This document shows positions 14,802-22,968 of a stretch of DNA of 26,421 nucleotides, piece by piece. The DNA is taken from NCBI GenBank assembly GCA_003242685.1, contig QGVD01000054.1, positions 1-26,421 on the forward strand, read 5' to 3'. The notes beneath the pieces are model-generated. The model was not told where the DNA came from. It ran no database searches and was given only the letters and a program-made list of their open reading frames with translations. Origin of the DNA: Pseudomonadota bacterium (GTDB taxonomy: Bacteria; Pseudomonadota; Gammaproteobacteria; Steroidobacterales; Steroidobacteraceae). Numbering within the stretch: the stretch's first letter is position 1; every line of letters begins with the position of its first letter. The position numbers and the translations under genes are program-made.

Positions 14802-15332
14802 ATGGCGTTCAACACCGAAGTCTATCCGGGCGTATACGAGGGAGAGCCGGAGGCGGCGCGCGGCTTCGTGCTCAATCACTGCATGCTGCGCGTGAAGGAT
14901 CCGCGCGTCTCGCTCGATTTCTACACGCGCATCTTCGGCATGCGCGTGCTGCGCCGGCTCGACTTTCCGGAGATGAAGTTCTCCCTGTACTTCCTGTGGC
15001 ACCCCGTCGAGGGTGAGAGCCCGCCCGAGGACGTGAAGGAGCGCACGAGCTGGCTCTTCGCCCAGCGGGCGATTCTCGAGCTCACGCACAACTGGGGAAC
15101 GGAGAACGATCCCGGGTTCCGCTACCACGACGGCAACGCGCAGCCGCAGGGCTTCGGGCACATCTGCTTCTCCGTGCCCGACCTCGACGCGGCGGTGCGC
15201 TGGCTGGACGAGAACGGCGTGACGTTCGTTAAGCGTCCGGACCAGGGAAAGATGAAGAACATCGTCTTCGTGAAGGACCCGGACGGCTACTGGATCGAGA
15301 TCGTCCAGCCGACCCGCCTCGCCACCCTCTGA
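14802..15332 (+). CDS. gloA: Lactoylglutathione lyase (glyoxalase I)
   Basis: Cytosolic enzyme that turns the methylglyoxal-glutathione hemithioacetal into S-lactoylglutathione. Of 176 residues, near the size of the longer proteobacterial/eukaryote-type enzymes. The four metal ligands are visible: His26 (LNHCMLRV), Glu93 (AILELTHNWG), His120 (FGHICFSVPD) and Glu166 (YWIEIVQP). FYTRIFGM and MKNIVFVKDPDGYW are further hallmarks. The start ATG follows GAGGAGATGCCTGA. The longer form with the extra loop (HPVEGESPPEDVKERTSW) is usually the zinc-active class; that is inference. It stands alone between a metal-binding protein and a lipid hydroxylase. Confidence 0.95.
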   Translation: MAFNTEVYPGVYEGEPEAARGFVLNHCMLRVKDPRVSLDFYTRIFGMRVLRRLDFPEMKFSLYFLWHPVEGESPPEDVKERTSWLFAQRAILELTHNWGTENDPGFRYHDGNAQPQGFGHICFSVPDLDAAVRWLDENGVTFVKRPDQGKMKNIVFVKDPDGYWIEIVQPTRLATL

Positions 15333-15350
15333 AGCCACGGTCCCGGCCGA

Positions 15351-15386
15351 GGCGCCCGCTTTCGCGCTGCAGCGACAGCGGGCGCC
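15351..15386 (+). terminator. Hairpin after gloA, likely terminator
   Basis: GGCGCCCGCT (15351-15360) pairs perfectly with AGCGGGCGCC (15377-15386). The 16-base loop contains its own CGCTGCAGCG palindrome, giving a cruciform-like shape. No T-run follows, so termination may be weak or factor-aided. Confidence 0.5.
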
Positions 15387-15571
15387 CGAGCCCGGGATGA
15401 GCCGATCTCCCAGCGATTTGCGCATGAGCCTGCGGGCACCGGACCGCTTCGCGGCCGGAAGCCCGGAGGCCGGCCGATTCGTCGGCGTCCCTGCCCGATC
15501 GGCCGTTTCACCGGATCCGGCGCGTACCGCCATGCGCGCCCTCGCAAACGGAATTACCTGGGAGAACGCAC

Positions 15572-16339
15572 ATGCCGACACCGCTCGAGCTGCTGCTCGA
15601 CCCGATCACTCTGACCGCGATCGGGATCTACATCGCACTCATCGTCTGGGAAGCGCTGGCACCGGCGCGCAGGCTCCCCGCCGTGCGCGGCTGGAGAGGG
15701 CGGGCGCTGCTCAGCTTCATCGTCTACCTGCTCATCTCGGGTTACCTGCCCTGGCTGTGGGCGGATCTGGCGGGATCTCTGCGGCTCTTCGATCTCACCT
15801 CGCTCCCCACCTGGGCAGGCGCCACCATCGGCGTGCTCGTCTATGAGCTCGGCGCCTGGATCTATCACCGTGCACCGCACGGCTCGTCGTTCCTGTGGCG
15901 CTGCGTCCATCAATGGCACCACAGCAGTGAGCGCCTCGACGCCTGGAGCGCGTTCTGGTTCAGCCCCTACGACATGGCCGGCTGGACGGCGCTCGCGAGC
16001 TTCGCGCTTTCGATCGTCGTGGGTCTCTCGCCGGAGGCGACGTTCGCTGCCGTGGTCACGATCACGTTCTTCACGATCTTCCAGCACACGAACGTCCGTA
16101 CGCCGCGCTGGCTCGGCTATATCGTGCAGCGACCCGAGAGCCACTCCTGGCATCATGCGCGAGGCGTGCATGCAGGGAACTATTCGGACCTGCCCGTCTT
16201 CGATCTGTTGTTCGGCACGCTGAACAATCCACCCGACTTCGCGCCCGAGCAGGGCTTCTACGACGGTGCGTCCAGCCGACTGATCGACATGCTGCGCGGC
16301 CGTGACGTCGCGGCGCCGCCGGCCGCTTCCACTCACTGA
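15572..16339 (+). CDS. Fatty acid hydroxylase / sterol desaturase superfamily membrane protein
   Basis: A 255-residue inner-membrane di-iron enzyme that hydroxylates or desaturates a lipid; the substrate is unknown. Hydrophobic segments lie at about 12-30, 46-66, 82-98 and 137-170. All three histidine boxes are present: H99xxxH103 (YHRAPH), H113xxHH117 (HQWHH) and H191xxHH195 (HSWHH), with extra His172 and His200. The ATG follows GGGAGAACGCAC. The homocysteine-methyltransferase-family gene starts 18 bases after its stop, so they form a pair. The pairing is unusual to me and gives no obvious shared pathway. The family is sure; the reaction is not. Confidence 0.9.
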   Translation: MPTPLELLLDPITLTAIGIYIALIVWEALAPARRLPAVRGWRGRALLSFIVYLLISGYLPWLWADLAGSLRLFDLTSLPTWAGATIGVLVYELGAWIYHRAPHGSSFLWRCVHQWHHSSERLDAWSAFWFSPYDMAGWTALASFALSIVVGLSPEATFAAVVTITFFTIFQHTNVRTPRWLGYIVQRPESHSWHHARGVHAGNYSDLPVFDLLFGTLNNPPDFAPEQGFYDGASSRLIDMLRGRDVAAPPAASTH

Positions 16340-16357
16340 CGACGGGGAGTTCCAATC

Positions 16358-17323
16358 ATGAGCAAGTACCGCAACCGACTGCCGCAGCTCTCGAGCGACC
16401 TGTTCCTCACCGACGGTGGGCTCGAGACGACCCTGGTGTTCCACGAAGGCATCGAACTGCCGTTCTTCGCCGCCTTCACGCTGCTCGGCACCGGCGAGGG
16501 GCTCGCGTGCCTGCGTCGCTATTTCGAGACGTACGTCGACATCGCGCAGCGGCGCGGCGTGGGCATCGTGCTCGAGACCGCGACCTGGCGCGCCAACCCC
16601 GACTGGGCCGCGAAGCTCGGCTACGACGCAAAGGCGCTCGCGGAGGCGAACCGCCTCGGCGTGGACCTGCTGGTCGACATCCGCAAGGAGCGCGAGAGCA
16701 CGGAAACGCCGATCGTCATCAGCGGCAACCTCGGCCCGCGCGGCGACGGTTACCGTCCCGATGCGCGCATGAGCGTCGAGGAGGCTGCCGACTACCACTC
16801 CGCGCAGATCCGCACGTTCGTCGATTCCGAAGCCGACATGATCGCCGCGTTCACGATGAACTACGTCGAGGAGGCGGCCGGCATCGCGCTCGCGGCGCGC
16901 GAGGCAGGCATGCCGCTCGCGCTGTCCTTCACGGTGGAGACCGACGGCCGTCTGCCCTCGGGCGACACGCTCGCGCAGGCGATCCGGACCGTCGAGAACA
17001 TCTCCGGCAACTGGCCGGCGTACTACATGATCAACTGCGCGCACCCGACGCACTTCATGCACGTGCTCGAGGAGCTGGGACCGCTCGCGGCGCGCGTGCG
17101 CGGTCTGCGTGCGAACGCTTCGCGCAGGAGCCATGCGGAGCTCGACGAGAGCACCGATCTCGACGCAGGCGATCCGCAGGAGCTCGGGCAGCAGTACCAC
17201 GAGCTGCGTCGCTGGCTTCCCGCGCTCGCAGTGGTCGGCGGGTGCTGCGGCACGGACCATCGCCACGTCGAGGCGGTGTGCCACGCGCTTCAGTCGGACC
17301 GGCGGTCGAGCGCGACCGCCTGA
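16358..17323 (+). CDS. Homocysteine S-methyltransferase family protein
   Basis: A 321-residue TIM-barrel protein of the cobalamin-independent family (as MmuM or the N-terminal part of MetH), which moves a methyl group to homocysteine, typically from S-methylmethionine or SAM. The start LFLTDGGLETTLVF and ISGNLGPRGDGY are family hallmarks. The three zinc-binding Cys are seen as Cys227 (MINCAHPTHF) and Cys296-297 (VGGCCGTDHRHV). Catalytic zinc chemistry therefore looks intact. GGGGAG precedes the ATG. It is second in a pair with the fatty acid hydroxylase gene. The acceptor could differ from homocysteine, as this family also includes enzymes for selenocysteine and other thiols. Confidence 0.9.
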   Translation: MSKYRNRLPQLSSDLFLTDGGLETTLVFHEGIELPFFAAFTLLGTGEGLACLRRYFETYVDIAQRRGVGIVLETATWRANPDWAAKLGYDAKALAEANRLGVDLLVDIRKERESTETPIVISGNLGPRGDGYRPDARMSVEEAADYHSAQIRTFVDSEADMIAAFTMNYVEEAAGIALAAREAGMPLALSFTVETDGRLPSGDTLAQAIRTVENISGNWPAYYMINCAHPTHFMHVLEELGPLAARVRGLRANASRRSHAELDESTDLDAGDPQELGQQYHELRRWLPALAVVGGCCGTDHRHVEAVCHALQSDRRSSATA

Positions 17324-17329
17324 GGCCGA

Positions 17330-17373
17330 AGCAGGGGCGGGCGGTGCTCCTTCCCCCGCCGCCCGCTCCTGCT
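17330..17373. terminator. Bidirectional terminator between convergent genes
   Basis: AGCAGG-G-GCGGGCGG (17330-17344) pairs with CCGCCCGC-T-CCTGCT (17359-17373), a 15-bp stem with one G-T pair. It lies between the methyltransferase and the 3' end of the minus-strand acetyltransferase. A weak T-rich tail (CCTCGTTTCTC) follows on the plus strand. Confidence 0.65.
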
Positions 17374-17382
17374 CCTCGTTTC

Positions 17383-17811
17383 TCAGATGTGCTTGACCAT
17401 GAAGGCAGCGCTCGCCGGGCACAGGCTCGCGAACTCGGCGGATGAGCGGATGGAGAGCGGAGCGGAGCCGCGATCGGCGCGCTGATAGCCGCGTGCGCTG
17501 AAGAACGGTTCCGCGGTCGTCGTCAGCAGGTAGATCGAGCGCACGCCGTGTGCACGCGCCTGTTCTTCGGCGTGCTCGAGGAGCCGCGATCCGATGCCCC
17601 TTGTGCGCGCGTCGGCCACGACGGCGAGCGATCGCAGGAGCGCGTGGGGTGGCGACAGCTCGAGACCCACGATGCCGAGTGGCGAAGACGGGTCGCCCGC
17701 CACGAAGAAGTGCTCCAGGAGCTCGTCGGTGATGTCCTGCGTCGGAAGCCCGGCGCCTTCGAGGAGGGTAACGGCGACGGTGCGAGAGGGTCGGGATGTG
17801 ATGGGGAGCAT
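17383..17811 (-). CDS. arsN2: GNAT acetyltransferase, ArsN2-like
   Basis: A 142-residue acetyl-CoA-dependent N-acetyltransferase. The acetyl-CoA loop is DARTRGIGSRLLEHAE. The stretch YLLTTTAEPFFSARGYQRAD and the ending SIRSSAEFASLCPASAAFM match the arsenic-associated ArsN2 family as I remember it (LYLLTTTAE.FF...G...R......I..T.EF..LCP.SA..M.K). ArsN-type enzymes acetylate organoarsenicals such as arsinothricin or a related amine, though the ArsN2 subclass is less defined. No arsR, arsC or arsB is beside it, so the name rests on sequence pattern alone. AGGAG lies 8 bases before the ATG, partly inside a 5' hairpin. Confidence 0.78.
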   Translation of the reverse strand: MLPITSRPSRTVAVTLLEGAGLPTQDITDELLEHFFVAGDPSSPLGIVGLELSPPHALLRSLAVVADARTRGIGSRLLEHAEEQARAHGVRSIYLLTTTAEPFFSARGYQRADRGSAPLSIRSSAEFASLCPASAAFMVKHI

Positions 17812-17820
17812 CGAAATCTC

Positions 17821-17845
17821 CTGAGGCCGTCCTGACGGCTCTCAG
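17821..17845 (-). promoter_or_regulatory. Hairpin/dyad in the arsN2 5' leader, abutting its ribosome binding site
   Basis: CTGAG-GCCGTC-CT-GACGGC-T-CTCAG: 11-bp arms with a single bulged base, 10 bases upstream of the minus-strand ATG. On the mRNA the last stem bases (CTCAG) run directly into GGAG of the Shine-Dalgarno. It could be a DNA operator or a translation-limiting hairpin. Confidence 0.45.
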
Positions 17846-18014
17846 CGTGCCGGGCCAGCATTTCCGGCGAGATCCAGAGATGTCAACGCGCCGCGCGGGC
17901 CGGATTTCCGGCCGGCACGGCGGCAGGCGTGCAGTGAGGGGGACGCGGGGCCAAGAATCATCGCGTTATCCAGTAGTGTTCATGTCGGCTCTATGATCGT
18001 GGCCGAGGAGCAAC

Positions 18015-18042
18015 TTCACGGCCGCCACGGACCTGTTAGGAT
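18015..18042 (+). promoter_or_regulatory. Candidate promoter of the yhaO-yhaN operon
   Basis: TTCACG (18015-18020) and TAGGAT (18037-18042) are separated by 16 bp and followed by a GC-rich discriminator. Each box matches the sigma-70 consensus at four of six positions. The distance to the GTG start is about 60 bases. An alternative -10-like TATGAT lies at 17992-17997 without a good -35. Confidence 0.35.
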
Positions 18043-18102
18043 GCCGCCCGACAAGAGGGGCGGCGCGGGTGCCGACCCGGGCTTCCAAGAAAACAGGGAA
18101 TC

Positions 18103-19389
18103 GTGGTCCGTTTCATTCACGCCGCCGATATCCATCTCGACAGCCCGCTGAAGGGGCTCGCGCGCTACGAAGGCGCGCCGGTCGAACAGCTCCGCAACGC
18201 CACACGCAACGCGTTCAGCGCTCTCGTCACCCGTGCCATCGAGGAGCAGGTGGACTTCGTGGTGATCGCGGGCGATCTCTACGACGGAGACTGGCGCGAC
18301 TACAACACGGGACTTTTCTTCTGCCGGGAGATGGGACGGCTCCACGAGGCCGGCATCCCCGTCTACGTGCTCTACGGCAATCACGATGCGCAGAGCGAGA
18401 TCACCCGGCAGCTCCGTCTGCCGGGCAACGTGCACGAGTTCCCCGGCAAGGCGCCCGGCAGCTTCGTGCTCGAGCACGCAGGCGTCGCGCTCCACGGCCA
18501 GAGCTTCCGTACCGCCGCCGTGCACGAGAATCTCGCGGTCGGATATCCGGCTGCCATACCGGGTTTCTTCAACATCGGCGTGCTGCACACGGCGCTCGAC
18601 GGGCATGCCGCGCACGATCCGTACGCGCCGTGCTCGCTCGACGAGCTCGCCGCGCGCGGCTACGACTACTGGGCGCTCGGTCACGTCCACGAGCACGCGA
18701 TCCGTCGTACGGCACCGTGGGTCGTGTATCCCGGCAACCTCCAGGGGCGGCACATCCGTGAGACCGGAGAGCGCGGCGCCGTGCTCGTGTCGGTCGACGG
18801 CTCGCGCGTGAAGGTCGAGCGCCTGGCGGTCGACGTGCTGCGCTGGCATCACCTCGAGATCGACGGCGCGGGAGCCGTGTGTCTCGAGGACGTGCTCGAG
18901 GCCATCCATCGCGGCCTCGCGGGCATCCTGCCGCGCAACGAAGGGCGCGCCGCGGCGGTGCGCGTGACGGTGCGTGGGAGCTGCCGTGCGCATGGCGAGC
19001 TCTTCGGGCTCGAGAACCAGCTTCGCGCCGAGGTGCTCGCCCAGGCGAACGCGCTTGCGGGTGCCGACCTGTGGGTCGAGAAGGTGTGCGTCGAGACTTC
19101 GCCGGCATTGAGTCCCGAGGAGCTCATGGCGCGCTCGGACGCTCTCGCGGATCTCCAGGATCTTCTCGCGCACGTGGGCGGCGATGCCGAGCTCATCGAG
19201 GGTCTCACGGAGGAGCTGCAGGAGCTCATCGGCAAGTGCCCGCGCGAGGTGCTGGAGCGCGTGCCGGCGCTCGAGGCCGTGCGGACGGGAAGAGTGCGCG
19301 AGCTCGTCGACTCGGTTGCACCGAGCCTGCTCGCGCGGCTCGCCTGCGAGCGCGTTGCGGAGCGCGGGCCGGCGTCGCGGGGTGACTGA
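18103..19389 (+). CDS. yhaO: DNA repair exonuclease, SbcD/Mre11-like metallophosphoesterase (YhaO family)
   Basis: A 428-residue two-metal nuclease subunit expected to act with the ATPase encoded next. It starts at GTG 18103 (MVRFIHAADIHLD), with AGGGAA upstream. All metal-binding motifs are seen: Asp9 and His11 (HAADIHLD), Gly57-Asp58 (IAGDLYDG), the GNHD box at 92-95 (YGNHDA), His162 (GVLHTALDGH) and GHVH at 193-196. The C-terminal part (LSPEELMARSDALADLQDLL) is the region that would bind the ATPase coiled-coil base. By analogy with SbcCD/Mre11-Rad50 it would process broken or hairpin DNA. The spacing to the next gene is 14 bases. YhaO and not SbcD, from the partner's architecture. Confidence 0.9.
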   Translation: MVRFIHAADIHLDSPLKGLARYEGAPVEQLRNATRNAFSALVTRAIEEQVDFVVIAGDLYDGDWRDYNTGLFFCREMGRLHEAGIPVYVLYGNHDAQSEITRQLRLPGNVHEFPGKAPGSFVLEHAGVALHGQSFRTAAVHENLAVGYPAAIPGFFNIGVLHTALDGHAAHDPYAPCSLDELAARGYDYWALGHVHEHAIRRTAPWVVYPGNLQGRHIRETGERGAVLVSVDGSRVKVERLAVDVLRWHHLEIDGAGAVCLEDVLEAIHRGLAGILPRNEGRAAAVRVTVRGSCRAHGELFGLENQLRAEVLAQANALAGADLWVEKVCVETSPALSPEELMARSDALADLQDLLAHVGGDAELIEGLTEELQELIGKCPREVLERVPALEAVRTGRVRELVDSVAPSLLARLACERVAERGPASRGD

Positions 19390-19403
19390 AGCGGGCCGCG
19401 CGC

Positions 19404-22400
19404 ATGCGATTCGAATCCCTGGAGCTGTCGCGGTTCGGGAAGTTCACCGACTTCAAGGTGCACTTTCCCTCGCATGGGACGGACTTCCATCTCATCCTCG
19501 GCCCCAACGAAGCGGGCAAGTCGACCGTACGGGCGGCGATCGCGGATCTGCTGTTCGGCATCGAGGAGCGCTCGCCTTTCGGCTTCCTGCATGCCTACGA
19601 GGACCTGCGGCTCGGTGCGGTGATCGCCGAGCGCGAGCGGCGCCTCGCGTTCTGGCGCCTCAAGAAACGCAAGAACCCGCTGCGCGACGCGCACGACCGA
19701 CCGTGCGGCGAGGAGCTGCTGCGGCCGTTCCTCGGCGACATGGATCGCGCCGCCTTCGAGCGCAGCTTCTGTCTCGACCATCAGCGGCTGCTCGCGGGCG
19801 GCCGCGAGATCCTGCAGGCGAAGGACGATCTCGCGCGTCTGCTCTTCGAGGCCTCTTCGGGTCTCACCACCTTCGGTCAGCTTCGCGAGGAGCTCGAGCG
19901 GGAGGCGAAGCAGCTCTACGACCGCCGCCGCAGCTCCCAGCGCGTCTTCTATCAGCTCCTCGACGAGCTCAAGTCCGCCGAGCAGGCGGTGAAGAACTCG
20001 ACGCTCCGGCCGCGCGAGTGGGTCGAGGCGTGCAGACAGGCGGAAGAAGCGCGCGCGCAGTACGAGCGGGCCGTCGCGCGTTATCAGGAGCTCGAGTCGC
20101 GCCGCATCGGGCTCGAGCGCATCCGCCGCGTCGCGCCTCATCTGCAGGAGATGCGCGATGCGCAGCGGGCGCTCGAGGCGCTCGCGGGCACACCCCGGCT
20201 GCCTCCCGGCGCGCGCGCCGAGCTCGACCGCGCGGAGCGCGAGATCGACGGCGCCAGCGTGCTCATCGAGGCGGAGGAGCGCGCGCTGCGCGAAATCGAA
20301 CAGAGCCTCACCGAGCTGGTGCCCGACGCGGCTCTGCTCGCAGCGGCCGACGCCATCCGCGCGCTCGCGGACGAGCGGGCGAGAACGCGCGATCACGCGC
20401 GCGACATCGAGAAGCGGCGTGCCGAGGCGCAGTTTCACCTCGACGAGGCACGGCGCATCGCGCGCGAGCTCGACTGGCAGATCGAGGTTGCAGAGGCGCT
20501 CGAAGCGCGGGTACCCGCGCAGCTCGTGCGCTCCCGCATTCAGGAGCTCGCGCGGCGCCACGGGCGGCTCGCGCAGGCAGTGACGGCGGCGCGCACGGCG
20601 CTCGCCGAGCAGGAGGAAGCCGCGCGAAGTCTCGCGCAGGCGCTCGAGGGACTCGGCGACGAGCCCGATCTCGGACCTCTTTCCGCGGCGATCGACGCCG
20701 CACGCACGCTCGGCGAATCCGAGCGTCGCATCGAGGAGCAGCGGCAGCGGGCACGCGGCGCTCGGGAACGACTCGAGCGTGCGCTCGAAGCCCTGCGCCC
20801 GTGGACGGGCGGCGTGAACGAGCTGCGCGCGCTGACGCTGCCCGCGGAGCCCGAAGTCCAGGCACACCTGACCCGTGAGCAGGCGCTCGAGGCTGCGCTG
20901 GCCGCACAGCGCGAGGAGCTTGCGCGCCTGCGCACCGAGCTCGCGGCGCTTGCGGCGCGGCGCGAGGCGCTGGAGCGCGCGAAGCATCCGGTCACGCACG
21001 AAGAGCTTGCTGCCGCGCGCGCGGAGCGCGATGCGCGCTGGCAGGCCATCCGGCACGGCAGGGTGTCACTGTCGGAAGCCGCATCCGGCTTCGAAGAGTC
21101 GATGCAGCGCGCCGATGCGCTGGCCGACCGGCGCTACGCCGGGGCTGCCGACATCGCCGCCTTCGAGCAGCTCGGTGCCGACATCGCGGCGCTCTCCGCG
21201 CGGATCGAGTCACAGGAGCAGCAGGTTGCTCGCGCCATCGAAGAGCTCGATGCGCACCGTGCAGCCTGGCGCACCAAGATGCAGGCAGTGGGACTCGGGA
21301 CGCTGAGCCCCGCAGCCTTTCTCGACTGGCGCACGCGCTTGCGGGAAGCCCTGGAAGCCGACGATCGGCTCGCCGAGCGCGCGGCAGAGCTTACCGCGGC
21401 CGAAGCGGCAATCCGTTCCGCCGGGGAGAGGCTCCATCTGGCGCTCGGTCAGCTCGGGCTCGATACCGCGGGGGCGCTCACACTGAGCGATCTCCTGCGT
21501 CTTGCCGAGGATCAGGTGAGAAGCGCGGAAGCGCGGCGTGCGCGGCGCGAGGCGCTCGGGAGCGAGCGGCAGCGTGCCGTGGAAACGGCAGAGCGGCGCC
21601 GAGCGGAGCTCGCACGCGCAGAGCAGGAGCTCGCTCAGTGGAGCGCCGAGTGGAGCGAGCAGCTCCGCATCGCAGGGCTCGATCCCGCTCTGCGTCCCGA
21701 AACGGCGCACGAAGCGCTCGACCTCATCGCGCAGCTGTCGGGACACCTGCAGGCGGCGCGCGAGCTCGAGATGAATCGCATCCAGGCGATGCAGCGCGAC
21801 CTCGAACGCTTTGCATCCTCGGCGAGCGTTCTCGCGACCGCGCTGGCACCCGAGCTGGCGCACGAGTCCGCCGAGACCATCGCCCGTGCGCTCGAGGAGC
21901 GGCTTGCGCGTGCGCGCAGCATCGCGGAGCAGCGGCGGGCACTCGAAGAAGACGCGCGCCGGCGGCGCGAGAATCTCGAGAAGCAGCGCATCGCGCGCGA
22001 ACGCGCGTACGCGGCGATCCGCCCACTGCTGCGTCAGGCAGGTCTCGGGGAGAGCGCTCAGGTGAGCGCCGACGACATCGCGCGACTGCGTGCGGTCATC
22101 GAGCGCTCGGAGCGCTGCGCGCAGCTCGAGCAGCGCATCGAGTCGGCGAGGCAGATCTGTCTGCGCGAGGGCGAGAACCGCACGATCGACGCGCTGGAAG
22201 CGGAGCTCGACGCGCAGGACGTCGCGTCGATTCCGCTGCGTCTCGAGGAGATCGAACGCGAGCGCAGTGATGTCATGAACGAGCGCGACCGGCTGCGAGC
22301 CATCCTCACGGAGGCGGAGGCCCGGCTCCGGCAGTACGGCGGCCAGTGCGATGCCGCCACCGCGGAAGCACAGCGTCAGGAGGCGATCTCCGCGCTGTCC

Positions 22401-22886
22401 GACACCGTCGAGCGTTACGTGAAGGTGGTCGTTGCTGCGCGGCTGCTGCGCTGGTCCATCGATCGCTACCGCGAGGAGAAGCAGGGGCCGCTGCTCAAGC
22501 GGGCGGGCGAGATCTTCCAGATCCTCACGCGCGGCTCCTTCGAGAGGCTCACGGTCGATTTCGACGAGCAGCCGCCGCAGCTTCGCGGCGTGCGGCCGGG
22601 CGGACGCACCGTGGACGTCACGGGCATGAGCGATGGCACGCGCGATCAGCTCTATCTCTCGCTGAGGCTCGCGGCCCTCGAGCTGCAGCTCGATCAGGGA
22701 CGCGCGCTGCCGTTCATCGCCGACGATCTCTTCATCAACTTCGACGACGAGCGCGCGGAGGCCGGCTTCCAGGCGCTCGCCGAGCTCGCCACGCAGACGC
22801 AGGTCATCTTCCTCACGCACCACGAGCACCTGCTGCCCATCTTCGAGCGCGCCATAGGACCGCCGGTGAGCATCGTCCGCCTGTAA
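19404..22886 (+). CDS. yhaN: SMC/Rad50-like AAA ATPase of the YhaN family
   Basis: A 1160-residue ABC-type ATPase partner of YhaO. The N-terminal half-site has LSRFGKFTDF and Walker A GPNEAGKST (33-41). The C-terminal half-site has the signature GMSDGTRDQLYLSLRLA (about 1074-1090), Walker B LPFIADDLFINFDD (Asp1107/1108) and the switch His in VIFLTHHEHLL. Between them lie about 900 residues of Ala/Arg/Glu/Leu-rich heptads, a long coiled coil with breaks. I find no CxxC zinc hook at the apex, unlike Rad50/SbcC. This fits the YhaN class, though the arm is longer than I remember for Bacillus YhaN. The start is ATG 19404 with a weak ribosome binding site, suggesting coupling to yhaO. Its coiled-coil bias explains the long open frames on the other strand. 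Confidence 0.9.
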   Translation: MRFESLELSRFGKFTDFKVHFPSHGTDFHLILGPNEAGKSTVRAAIADLLFGIEERSPFGFLHAYEDLRLGAVIAERERRLAFWRLKKRKNPLRDAHDRPCGEELLRPFLGDMDRAAFERSFCLDHQRLLAGGREILQAKDDLARLLFEASSGLTTFGQLREELEREAKQLYDRRRSSQRVFYQLLDELKSAEQAVKNSTLRPREWVEACRQAEEARAQYERAVARYQELESRRIGLERIRRVAPHLQEMRDAQRALEALAGTPRLPPGARAELDRAEREIDGASVLIEAEERALREIEQSLTELVPDAALLAAADAIRALADERARTRDHARDIEKRRAEAQFHLDEARRIARELDWQIEVAEALEARVPAQLVRSRIQELARRHGRLAQAVTAARTALAEQEEAARSLAQALEGLGDEPDLGPLSAAIDAARTLGESERRIEEQRQRARGARERLERALEALRPWTGGVNELRALTLPAEPEVQAHLTREQALEAALAAQREELARLRTELAALAARREALERAKHPVTHEELAAARAERDARWQAIRHGRVSLSEAASGFEESMQRADALADRRYAGAADIAAFEQLGADIAALSARIESQEQQVARAIEELDAHRAAWRTKMQAVGLGTLSPAAFLDWRTRLREALEADDRLAERAAELTAAEAAIRSAGERLHLALGQLGLDTAGALTLSDLLRLAEDQVRSAEARRARREALGSERQRAVETAERRRAELARAEQELAQWSAEWSEQLRIAGLDPALRPETAHEALDLIAQLSGHLQAARELEMNRIQAMQRDLERFASSASVLATALAPELAHESAETIARALEERLARARSIAEQRRALEEDARRRRENLEKQRIARERAYAAIRPLLRQAGLGESAQVSADDIARLRAVIERSERCAQLEQRIESARQICLREGENRTIDALEAELDAQDVASIPLRLEEIERERSDVMNERDRLRAILTEAEARLRQYGGQCDAATAEAQRQEAISALSDTVERYVKVVVAARLLRWSIDRYREEKQGPLLKRAGEIFQILTRGSFERLTVDFDEQPPQLRGVRPGGRTVDVTGMSDGTRDQLYLSLRLAALELQLDQGRALPFIADDLFINFDDERAEAGFQALAELATQTQVIFLTHHEHLLPIFERAIGPPVSIVRL

Positions 22887-22968
22887 GGGCGGCCGCTCGC
22901 GCGCGCAGGGGCGTTCGGCTAGGATCGGGCGCTCGTCCGCTACCGCAGACTCAATCAGGAGGCAAACC

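Noticed and set aside
17898..17913. GGCCGG-ATTT-CCGGCC inverted repeat in the arsN2/yhaO intergenic region
   Set aside because: Short GC-only arms are expected by chance in this base composition, and there is no T-tail or position that suggests a function.
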